A DNA stretch of 7,844 bases from Kiritimatiellia bacterium. GTDB taxonomy: Bacteria > Verrucomicrobiota > Kiritimatiellia > RFP12 > UBA1067. Numbering within the stretch: position 1 is the first letter of the stretch; every line of letters begins with the position of its first letter. Location of the stretch: the NCBI GenBank assembly GCA_024405255.1, contig JAKSOY010000212.1, positions 1 to 7,844 of the forward strand, in the 5' to 3' direction. Shown here one piece after another: positions 1-6,136 of the stretch. The notes under the pieces were generated by a model. The model did not search any database. It was not told the origin of the DNA and was given only the letters and a program-made list of their open reading frames with translations. The position numbers were made by a program, and so were the translations under genes.

Positions 1-767
1 GTGTAGATGCACTGGAAGTCGTCGCCGACGACCATGATGTTGCGGTGCTTGGCGGCGAGAATGTCCGTAAACTGCGCCTGCAGCGTGTTCGTGTCCTGAT
101 ATTCGTCCACCAAGACGTGCAGAAAGTGCCCTTGCAGGAATTCGCGCACCCGGTCGCTTTCATTCAGCAGACGCAATCCGTTGACCAGAAGATCGTCGAA
201 GTCCATCGCGCCCAGCTCGTGCTTTTTCGCCTCGTAGGCGCGGCACACCTTCAACACCTCCGCCGGATCGAGCGCCGTCTTCGTCTGATAGCTCTGAACG
301 ATTTTCTCGAGGCTACGCTGACGGTTCGCCGCATCGCTGATCATCTTCAGCAGCACTTCCTTCTTCGGAAAATCCTTGGGATGCTCGACGAGTTCCTTGA
401 TGCACTGTCCCATGATCTTCTTCTGATCGTCTTCGTCGAGAATCGCAAAACCGGGCTTGTACCCCAGGCAGCTGCCGTACTGGCGCAGGAACCGCGCGCA
501 CACATGGTGGAACGTGCCGCTCCACACGCCGCCCATTCCCGGCACGAGCTTCTCGGCGCGCTCGAGCATTTCGCGCGCCGCGCGATTCGTAAAGGTCAGC
601 AGCAGAATCCGTTCGGGCGGTACGCCCTGCTCCACGAGATACGCCACGCGATGCACAAGCGTGCGCGTCTTGCCCGTACCGGCCGCCGCGAGAACGAGGA
701 TCGGCCCCTCACCGGCCGTGGCGGCCTTATACTGTTCCGGATTCAGTTCTTTTGCAAAATCGATCAT
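1..767 (-). CDS. uvrD: UvrD/PcrA-type superfamily 1 DNA helicase, N-terminal part (cut by window edge)
   Basis: ATP-dependent 3'-5' DNA helicase of the UvrD/Rep/PcrA group, acting in the cytoplasm in excision repair, mismatch repair or replication restart. Only the first 255 residues are present; the frame is open to base 1 with no stop. Visible motifs in order: Q-motif (LNPEQYKAA, Q12), Walker A LAAAGTGKT at 26-34 (K33), motif Ia LTFTNRAAREM at 57-67, MDFDDLL at 188-194, motif II/Walker B VDEYQD at 220-225, motif III GDDFQCIY at 248-255. This covers domain 1A and most of 1B; domains 2A and 2B are outside. The ATG at 767 gives the Q-motif the usual distance from the start. AGGGG lies 11 bases upstream, and GGAG directly abuts the ATG. 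The gene follows hslO in the same direction after 62 bases and probably has its own promoter. Family assignment is sure; uvrD, pcrA and rep cannot be separated from this part. Confidence 0.93.
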   Translation of the reverse strand, partial: MIDFAKELNPEQYKAATAGEGPILVLAAAGTGKTRTLVHRVAYLVEQGVPPERILLLTFTNRAAREMLERAEKLVPGMGGVWSGTFHHVCARFLRQYGSCLGYKPGFAILDEDDQKKIMGQCIKELVEHPKDFPKKEVLLKMISDAANRQRSLEKIVQSYQTKTALDPAEVLKVCRAYEAKKHELGAMDFDDLLVNGLRLLNESDRVREFLQGHFLHVLVDEYQDTNTLQAQFTDILAAKHRNIMVVGDDFQCIY

Positions 768-795
768 CTCCAACTACACCCCTGTCCATTCACCG

Positions 796-835
796 CAATT
801 TTACATTTTCCATTTTCAATTTTCAATTTTCAATT
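796..835. repeat. AT-rich 7-bp tandem repeat array between hslO and uvrD
   Basis: Five consecutive 7-mers plus a partial copy. Read on the minus strand they are ATTGAAA three times, then ATGGAAA, then ATGTAAA, then ATTG. The array is about 80% AT in otherwise GC-rich DNA. It begins inside hslO: the last codons and TGA stop of hslO (832-830) are formed by the first repeat copies. No hairpin, terminal inverted repeat or unique spacer is visible, so it is neither a terminator, an insertion element nor a CRISPR. Because 7 is not a multiple of 3, each frame reads a 7-residue periodic peptide such as FSIFNFQ, a string I recall from spurious predicted proteins in other genomes (memory only). Confidence 0.9.
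798..826 (-). promoter_or_regulatory. Candidate sigma70-type promoter for uvrD, built from the heptad repeat
   Basis: On the minus strand, TTGAAA (bases 826-821) and TAAAAT (803-798) are separated by exactly 17 bases. Each matches the -35 (TTGACA) and -10 (TATAAT) consensus at 5 of 6 positions. A start about 7 bases further, near 791, would leave a leader of about 24 bases containing the AGGGG at 783-779. TTGAAA recurs every 7 bases because of the repeat, so only one copy has optimal spacing. Inference from consensus only; AT-rich repeats match promoters easily by chance. Confidence 0.4.
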
Positions 836-1672
836 CGTACTGACGGTCCAGGTGCGTCCGCACATGTGGCAGGTGATGTCGAGCGTCGGCGGCAAGGTCG
901 CACGCTCCTCTTCCGAAATCGTCGCCAGCATCGCCGCCGCGCGCTCCGCACTGCACCGGCACGCGAACGCGAGCGGCGTCGTCTTGCGGATCTCCGCCTG
1001 CGGGAGTCCAAGCTTCTTCAGCAGCGTCCGCGGCGCCGCAGTCCCTGAGGCCAGGGCTTTCGCCGCCGCTCCGGACGCAAACACCTCCGCCACTTGTTCA
1101 AACGCCTTCGCGTCGCCGTCGGGCGAACATTCCGCGAGAAGTCCGCGCGCATACAGCGGCACGCCGTCGTCGCCCGCCGCCGCCACCACGGCGGTTCGCA
1201 CACGCCGCTGCAGCGACTGGTCGAAGAACGCGTCGAGTCCCGTCGCGATCGCCTGCTTCTTCCAGGCCGTCGCCACGACGCCGCTCGAAAGAATGCTGCC
1301 CGGAATCGAACGGATGATCTCGAACGTGCCCGTCTCGCCCAGCACCGAAACGTCCTTCGGCGCGCCAAGACCGTCGAAATCGTTGAGAATCTTCTTCTTC
1401 GTATAGCCGCGCAGCGTCGCCGCCGCCGTACATTCCACGAGGAATCCTTCCAGCGGACCCGGACAATCCAGACGGAACGTCACGGTTTCGTCGTCTTCCG
1501 ACGTCTCGGCACCCAAGAGCGCCGCGCCTGCAAGCGCCTGCGCCAGATAGGTGGCCGCCGTCGGACCCGAGAGATGGCCGCGCGCGAGCTGTCCCGCAGC
1601 AGTCGTACAATCGACGCAGACAACGGAAATCTTCGTCTGCGCATCAAGAATTTCTACACGTTGATCGTTCAT
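830..1672 (-). CDS. hslO: Hsp33 redox-regulated chaperone
   Basis: Cytoplasmic holdase chaperone that binds unfolding proteins under oxidative stress. In the reduced state four cysteines bind zinc; oxidation to disulfides releases zinc and activates the protein. The 280-residue length fits the family. The C-terminal redox switch is intact: CRC at 238-240 and CHMC at 268-271, giving CxC-x27-CxxC. The N-terminal domain shows the family pattern with GPLEGFLVE (72-80) followed by RGY (88-90). The start at 1672 is 5 bases after the TAA of the upstream gene; AAGG overlaps that stop and GGGGAAG sits about 10 bases upstream, so translation is probably coupled. Odd points: an extra CVDC pair at residues 19-22, other extra cysteines (70, 81, 182), and a stop codon supplied by the AT-rich repeat, so the extreme C-terminus (STN) may have been shaped by repeat insertion. 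Identification is secure from the cysteine pattern. Confidence 0.93.
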   Translation of the reverse strand: MNDQRVEILDAQTKISVVCVDCTTAAGQLARGHLSGPTAATYLAQALAGAALLGAETSEDDETVTFRLDCPGPLEGFLVECTAAATLRGYTKKKILNDFDGLGAPKDVSVLGETGTFEIIRSIPGSILSSGVVATAWKKQAIATGLDAFFDQSLQRRVRTAVVAAAGDDGVPLYARGLLAECSPDGDAKAFEQVAEVFASGAAAKALASGTAAPRTLLKKLGLPQAEIRKTTPLAFACRCSAERAAAMLATISEEERATLPPTLDITCHMCGRTWTVSTN

Positions 1673-1677
1673 GAACC

Positions 1678-3888
1678 TTATGCTTCCCCAATCAAATGGA
1701 TTTCGATATCGTCGAGCGCGCTCAAAACATTCTCGGCGTTCGCCGCTTCCAGCATGCGGACGTCTTCGCTCGGCGCCGTGACTTCGACCTGCTCCGGATG
1801 CTCAAGGAAGGACGTGAACTGGGCGTGCAGCGCTTCGATACGCCGCACGTGGCGTTCAAGCGCCCACAAGGCGAAATGCCACTTGTTGAGGAATCCGTAG
1901 CGCGAATCCAGTTGCGGATCGAAATCCTCGAAACTGTCACGCCGCACGGTGAACGCCCACTCCATCGCACGCAGACGGAACTCGAAACCGGCGAAGAAGC
2001 GCTCGCCCAGCTCCGCACGCTCGCACACGGGATGTTTCGCCGCGAACTCGGCCAGGGCCTTCGCATAGACGGCGAGATAGAAGGACGCAATCGCATCGAG
2101 GTTGCGGTCCGTACGCGTACGATCCGGCCACCCCAGCGAACCACGTACCGAACAGTACGAAACGTCCTGCGGCATCAGGCGTCCGGCCTTGATGTCGTAG
2201 CTGAACTGATAGATTTCCTTGCCGATGTTGTAGAGCGGCGTCTTTGTCGCGGGATCGTACTTCTTCATCGCCAGGTTCTGCGCGGCGGCATCGCCCATCA
2301 GCGATGCAAGCGCCAGCACGACCTGCGGATCTTCGCCCGCATCCGCACCGCCGAATTCGCCTGCCAGCTGGAAATAGTTCGCCGGAATATCCACCAGCGG
2401 TTCCCCTTCGCACCGCGTGCGAATGTAGAACTCGCCCTTCAGCGTCTGGCGTTTCTGTCCGGCACGCCGCTGCAGAAGACGATAGTTCGGCAGATTCACG
2501 CCCAGCGACTTGAACGCCTTGGCCCGCGTGATCACATAGCTGCCGTATCCGTTGCCCGAACGCGAGAAGCGCTTTTCGACGAACGACAACACAAGCGGAC
2601 AGCGGTCCGTCTTGTAGACGACTTCGCGCGTGGTGCCTTGACCGATCGGACTCTCCTCCTCGGCGTCGTTCGTCCGCAATTCGTAGACGTTCGCATATTC
2701 AATATGCTCGTCGCGGCTGACAATGCCGCGCAGATTCGACAGCAGCACCTCACTGCGCGCATCGCAGTCCGGATCATACACCGGAAACCCGTTCTTGTAC
2801 TGAACGCCCGGCAGCGCCGTACGACGGTCGTCGAATGCCGGCGTCGCGCCTTCCCCCATCACAGAGTAGATCTCGCCCGTGATGTACATGTAGAGCGTTT
2901 CGGTAAAGGCCTTCGCGTTTTCATCCGCCAGTTCAGGACGCGTCAGCAGCGACTTGTAGAGCGCATCGATCTCTTCAATCCGCGCCGCCGCCTGCTGCTC
3001 GTCAAGCCGGTTCAGAACGAGCGCCTGCATCAGCTTCTCAAGTTCCGGCACAAGCCGCTCGAGCGACACGCCGCGCCGAAGGCCGAAGAGCTCGATTTCG
3101 TGATGGCCGTGGTATTTGATCTCGCGTAGGAACGAGTCCGAATGGCCTTCGAACACGCTGACGAGCTCGTGCAACTGGTCCACAAAGGCGGGATAGTCCG
3201 TCCGCGCAAGCGCCACGAACCGGTGGAATTCCGGATAGGAGAGGAAGTGGACGCCACGCGTGCCGTGATAGTAGCGCAGGTCCGTCGAAATGCGCTTGCG
3301 GCTGGCATTCAGCGCCACGCTCATTTCGCGCTCCGTCCAAGCCAGCGGCTTCACGCGCCATTCCTGTCCACGCCGGCGGAAATGCTCCAGCGTCTGATCG
3401 TTGCGTTCGACCATCACCACGTCGCGATTCGCGAACTTGAGCGTGCCCGTCAACCAGTCGTCGATCGCCGCCAGACGGCGACACGGCACATCGCGCTGCG
3501 AGAGTTCAAGCTTGCCGTTCACGACGTTTCCGCAAAGGACGTCTTGCATCATCACTTCGCCGCGCCGGGTCGAGGTGAGGCGGCAGAGATCCCAGAACTG
3601 TCCCTGCAAGAGAGGCAGCGCCGCCACGGAGTGGTTGCCGGTCGTGACGGTCATCACGTGACCGGGGCCCCCATTGAGCCGCAATTCGCTCTTCGCGACG
3701 ATCAGAACCGACGCATGCGCGTTGAGGTTCAACCACACGCCCTTCTCGAAGATGAACGTATCCACGCCCAGGTCATAGGCGTGAAACGAACGACGACGTC
3801 CCATCGCGCGCGTCACGACCGCAGGGGCGCGACGCGTAGCCTTCCGCTGAATCTCGCGGAGCAGCTGTTTGACGGACGTCTTCTTCAT
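1678..3888 (-). CDS. Unrecognised 736-residue protein, possible kinase-like core
   Basis: I do not recognise this family. It is a long, charged, apparently cytoplasmic protein with no signal peptide or membrane segment. Visible regions: a very basic start (residues 1-33, many K/R), a mixed alpha/beta part to about 250 containing YHGTRGVHFLSYPEF at 207-221 and KYHGHHEIELFGLRRG at 258-273, a helical stretch at 276-340, then a part (about 405-580) faintly like an APH/Ser-Thr kinase fold. There, GQGTTREVVYKT (416-427) could be a phosphate loop, K439 a nucleotide-contacting lysine, D533-x4-N538 (GDAAAQN) a catalytic loop, and a conserved-looking CSVRGSLGWPD block is at 579-589. No DFG-type motif is clear, so activity is doubtful. 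The tail (650-736) is helical. GAGGGAGG directly precedes the ATG; its 5' GAGG has a 5-base spacer. It lies 12 bases after the nucleotidyltransferase-kinase fusion and 5 before hslO, so it belongs to the operon. That it is a real gene is nearly certain from placement and ribosome site. Confidence 0.88.
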   Translation of the reverse strand: MKKTSVKQLLREIQRKATRRAPAVVTRAMGRRRSFHAYDLGVDTFIFEKGVWLNLNAHASVLIVAKSELRLNGGPGHVMTVTTGNHSVAALPLLQGQFWDLCRLTSTRRGEVMMQDVLCGNVVNGKLELSQRDVPCRRLAAIDDWLTGTLKFANRDVVMVERNDQTLEHFRRRGQEWRVKPLAWTEREMSVALNASRKRISTDLRYYHGTRGVHFLSYPEFHRFVALARTDYPAFVDQLHELVSVFEGHSDSFLREIKYHGHHEIELFGLRRGVSLERLVPELEKLMQALVLNRLDEQQAAARIEEIDALYKSLLTRPELADENAKAFTETLYMYITGEIYSVMGEGATPAFDDRRTALPGVQYKNGFPVYDPDCDARSEVLLSNLRGIVSRDEHIEYANVYELRTNDAEEESPIGQGTTREVVYKTDRCPLVLSFVEKRFSRSGNGYGSYVITRAKAFKSLGVNLPNYRLLQRRAGQKRQTLKGEFYIRTRCEGEPLVDIPANYFQLAGEFGGADAGEDPQVVLALASLMGDAAAQNLAMKKYDPATKTPLYNIGKEIYQFSYDIKAGRLMPQDVSYCSVRGSLGWPDRTRTDRNLDAIASFYLAVYAKALAEFAAKHPVCERAELGERFFAGFEFRLRAMEWAFTVRRDSFEDFDPQLDSRYGFLNKWHFALWALERHVRRIEALHAQFTSFLEHPEQVEVTAPSEDVRMLEAANAENVLSALDDIEIHLIGEA

Positions 3889-3900
3889 ACCTCCCTCGGC

Positions 3901-5757
3901 TTAGACGTGGGAATCCTCGTCGTCGTCCTCATCGTGATGATGATGGTGGTGGACGTGTCCAAGACGGATTTCCTCCTTGGCGATCAGGTCCTCCACAAAA
4001 CCGCCGAGCGCATCCAGGTCGGCTTCGTCGGCCGCCGCAAGCAGGTTCGACAGCGCCCGCGGCACATGGCGCGCGAACTGGGGCTGTCCCACCGAGGCCA
4101 ACCGCCCGAACGCACCCAGAACCTGCACAAGGCGCTGCACGGCGCCGAACGCGAGCTTCGGCACGGGATAGAGTTTCGCCAGCGACTCGCGCTCCGTCTC
4201 TTCCAACGGCACGTAGGGGTCGTAGAGCAACGACGCAAGGTCGTAGGCCGCCGCCCCGAGGCGCATCCCCTGAAAATCGATGAACGCAAACGAACCGTCC
4301 GCCCGGAACAGCACGTTCGAGCTCTGGAAGTCGCGGTGGACGAGCACGGGGCGCTGCCGCGTCAACTCGTCGGCCACCATCTCCAGCTCCTTGCGTACAT
4401 CGTCCGGCAGCTTCTCGTAGCCGTAGCGTTCTTTCACGCAGTACGTCTCGAAGAGATCGCGCTCCCACGCATAGAGTTCAGGACCAAAGGCCGGCTCCAA
4501 GGCCTGTCCCTTCTCCTGCAACGCCAGCTCCACGCCCTTCTCGTGCATCGTCCGCAACGCCTTCACGACGGGCGCATAGAGCTTCACCCGATTCACGTTC
4601 TTTCCGCTCGCCCGCGTTTCAAGCGAGTCGCCCGGGATGTCCTCCAACGCCAGCGTCTTGAGGTCCGGCAGATCGGCCAGAACCTGCGGCACCGGCACCC
4701 CTGCCTGCTCCAGCAGATGCGCATGATGCGCATAGCGGGCGTTTTCCGGACGTTTCGCATCGTCGTATTCAATCGCAATCGCGCGCTCGTCGCCATGCAC
4801 AAGACGCCAGAACGACCGGTCGCTGCCGCGCGTGCCCAGGAACGCCGCCGCCGTATCTTCCGGCTTCCATCCGATCGTCTTCGCGAGCGCCGTCAGACGC
4901 GGATTGTCAATCTGGTCGACCCCCACAAGCGCCGTCGTTTCAAATGTGCCGCCGACGAGACCGCCCGTCACCACGCATCCCGCGAGATCGGCGCTTGGCA
5001 TCAACTTCACGCCCGAGAACAGCACATTCGGGTTCTCGTCGAAGCGTTCCGGATTCAACGCCGCGTGCGTTTCAAGATAGCTTTCGAGCGTTCCGCAGTC
5101 TGCCCAGAAGGCGCCGTCGGGATCCGCCCCCACCACGATGTCGCCCGTCGTCATCATCGCCTTGTTGTAGGCATCGACAATCGTCGAGAAACCTTCGGGC
5201 TTCACCTGGTCGAGCACCTTGGGTCCCAGCAACGCGAGGCCGCAGTAGGTGTAGGTTCCATCGTCCCCTGCGACATCGCTCGCCCAGTTGCAGATGCGTC
5301 CTTCGAAGTCCGCCTCGATCGTCCGCGGACCGAACGACTCGCTCATCCAGCACCCGGCGAAACGACCGCTCTTTTCAAAGGCGTCGACAACGGCCTGCGG
5401 ATCGAGGTCCTCAATCACGATGTCGCCGTTCACCAGCCAGAACGGTTCCGTTCCCAGGAAATAGCGCAGCGGATTCAGCACGCCGCCCGTTCCGAGAATC
5501 TCGGGTTCGTCGGCCACGATGATCTTCGAAGGTCCCTTCCGATTGTGGATGTACTGGCGGATCTTCTCCGCCTGCCAATGCGCGTTGACGGCGATTTCCT
5601 CAACGCCCCACTGCTCGAGCTGCGAGAGGATGCGCTCGAGCATCGGCACCCCCCACATCGGCAGGAGCGGCTTCGGCGCCACCAGCGTCAGGGGACGCAG
5701 ACGCGTCCCCAGCCCGGCGGCCAGCACGACCGCCTTTTTGACTTCACAAGCTTTCAT
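3901..5757 (-). CDS. Sugar-1-phosphate nucleotidyltransferase fused to APH-type sugar kinase (MurU-AmgK-like)
   Basis: 618 residues, two enzymes in one chain. Residues 1-235 are a GT-A nucleotidyltransferase of the MurU/RmlA/GCD1 kind: LAAGLGTRLRPLT (12-24), PKP (28-30), LGTGG (88-92), metal site VNGD (109-112), and WADCGT (218-223) with the second metal aspartate D220. Residues 244-283 look like a short left-handed beta-helix. Residues 303-600 are an APH-fold kinase: nucleotide loop GSDRSFWRL (311-319), EYD (330-332), catalytic HRDFQSSN (474-481; D476, N481), metal-binding IDFQG (493-497; D494), then YDLASLLYDP (505-514). HRD-F and DFQ plus YDLASLL are the pattern I associate with AmgK (MurNAc/GlcNAc anomeric kinase). 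The inferred role is sugar to sugar-1-phosphate to UDP-sugar, most likely MurNAc recycling. Alternatives are heptose, GlcNAc or choline (LicC/LicA-like) activation. The chain ends with His6 and an acidic tail. The start at 5757 is fixed by ATGA overlap with folB and GAGG 5 bases upstream. Confidence 0.85.
   Translation of the reverse strand: MKACEVKKAVVLAAGLGTRLRPLTLVAPKPLLPMWGVPMLERILSQLEQWGVEEIAVNAHWQAEKIRQYIHNRKGPSKIIVADEPEILGTGGVLNPLRYFLGTEPFWLVNGDIVIEDLDPQAVVDAFEKSGRFAGCWMSESFGPRTIEADFEGRICNWASDVAGDDGTYTYCGLALLGPKVLDQVKPEGFSTIVDAYNKAMMTTGDIVVGADPDGAFWADCGTLESYLETHAALNPERFDENPNVLFSGVKLMPSADLAGCVVTGGLVGGTFETTALVGVDQIDNPRLTALAKTIGWKPEDTAAAFLGTRGSDRSFWRLVHGDERAIAIEYDDAKRPENARYAHHAHLLEQAGVPVPQVLADLPDLKTLALEDIPGDSLETRASGKNVNRVKLYAPVVKALRTMHEKGVELALQEKGQALEPAFGPELYAWERDLFETYCVKERYGYEKLPDDVRKELEMVADELTRQRPVLVHRDFQSSNVLFRADGSFAFIDFQGMRLGAAAYDLASLLYDPYVPLEETERESLAKLYPVPKLAFGAVQRLVQVLGAFGRLASVGQPQFARHVPRALSNLLAAADEADLDALGGFVEDLIAKEEIRLGHVHHHHHHDEDDDEDSHV
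3904..3957 (-). other. Native His6 plus acidic C-terminal tail of the fusion protein
   Basis: Residues 601-618 read HVHHHHHHDEDDDEDSHV, followed by TAA. The histidine codons mix CAC and CAT (CAC CAC CAT CAT CAT CAC) and no linker or restriction-site scar surrounds them. The frame runs unbroken from the kinase domain and the next gene follows 12 bases later, so this looks like a natural low-complexity tail and not an engineered tag. A role in binding Ni, Zn or another divalent metal is plausible but inferred. Confidence 0.9.
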
Positions 5758-6104
5758 AGAGGCCTCGTAATCCTCACCTCGGCACTGCCCAGGCCGGCGA
5801 CTGTTCCAAATTTCTTGATTCCGACGGTCACGTGTTCCACGCGCGGATCGGCGAGGCAGACATCCGCCACCACATCCGCCGCGCGCTCCAGCAGACGGCA
5901 TTTCGCATCTTCCAGCGCTTCGCGGATATTGCCGACCAGGAGCGCGTAGTCCACCGTATCGTCCAGACAATCCGAGAGCGCGGCGTCCTGAAGGTCAAGC
6001 GCCAGCTCGACATCCACCATCACCTGCTGCTCGGTTTCACGTTCCTCCGGGAGATCGCCCAGAATACAATCGACAACAATTCCATTGAGCTTGAGCATGT
6101 CCAT
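5754..6104 (-). CDS. folB: Dihydroneopterin aldolase-like protein (FolB family)
   Basis: FolB converts 7,8-dihydroneopterin to 6-hydroxymethyl-7,8-dihydropterin and glycolaldehyde in folate synthesis, as a cytoplasmic homo-oligomer. The 116-residue length fits. Visible: an N-terminal LNGIVVDCILGDLPEER strand-loop (6-22) with the pterin-site acid E21, QQVMVDVEL (26-34), DTVDYALL (49-56) with the conserved tyrosine Y53, LLERAADVVA (71-80) with E73, and a C-terminal strand VTVGIKKF (92-99) carrying the candidate catalytic lysine. Odd: the usual lysine-proline is replaced by KKF, so K97 or K98 could fill the role, and the related epimerase FolX is an alternative. The start at 6104 (MDMLKL) is chosen because GGGAGG lies 6 bases upstream; an in-frame ATG at 6203 would add 33 unconserved residues reading through the upstream gene. 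The TGA overlaps the next ATG (ATGA), so translation is coupled to the fusion protein, although no folate link to it is obvious. Confidence 0.85.
   Translation of the reverse strand: MDMLKLNGIVVDCILGDLPEERETEQQVMVDVELALDLQDAALSDCLDDTVDYALLVGNIREALEDAKCRLLERAADVVADVCLADPRVEHVTVGIKKFGTVAGLGSAEVRITRPL
5763..5766 (-). promoter_or_regulatory. Ribosome binding site fixing the start of the nucleotidyltransferase-kinase fusion
   Basis: GAGG on the minus strand with a 5-base spacer (CCTCT) before the ATG at 5757. It lies inside the last codons of folB. It favours the MKACEV start, which puts the LAAGLGTRLRP nucleotide loop at residue 12, over the in-frame ATG at 5970, which would add 71 residues inside folB. 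Confidence 0.7.
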
Positions 6105-6110
6105 GTGACG

Positions 6111-6116
6111 CCTCCC
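6111..6116 (-). promoter_or_regulatory. Ribosome binding site fixing the folB start
   Basis: GGGAGG on the minus strand, 6 bases (CGTCAC) before the ATG at 6104, in the 32-base gap after the TPR-like gene. It decides between starts 6104 and 6203. The second methionine two codons on (6098) would have a 12-base spacer and is less likely. Confidence 0.75.
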
Positions 6117-6136
6117 GGTTTCGTATTTCGGCGCAC

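Noticed and set aside
796..835. The tandem repeat as a CRISPR array or a transcription terminator.
   Set aside because: Units are 7 bases with no spacers, and the sequence has no self-complementary stem or T-run after a hairpin.
45..1406. A 453-residue plus-strand frame across uvrD, the repeat and hslO.
   Set aside because: Antisense to two secure genes; it reads straight through the AT repeat and two unrelated genes, with no family motif.
1696..3129. A 477-residue plus-strand frame.
   Set aside because: Arginine-rich shadow of the 736-residue minus-strand gene; no motif or ribosome site.
3904..3957. His6 as a cloning artefact.
   Set aside because: The surrounding DNA is continuous chromosomal operon with normal spacing to the next gene, mixed His codons and no linker or vector sequence.
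3142..5949. A 935-residue open frame on the plus strand.
   Set aside because: It is antisense to the fusion gene and the 736-residue gene, rich in R, H and L as expected for the complement of GC-rich codons, has no recognisable motif, and the minus strand carries clear catalytic motifs with ribosome sites.
5758..5970. A 71-residue N-terminal extension of the fusion protein from an upstream ATG.
   Set aside because: It lies wholly inside folB in another frame, is Arg/Gly-rich and unstructured, and a good ribosome site with ATGA overlap marks 5757 as the start.
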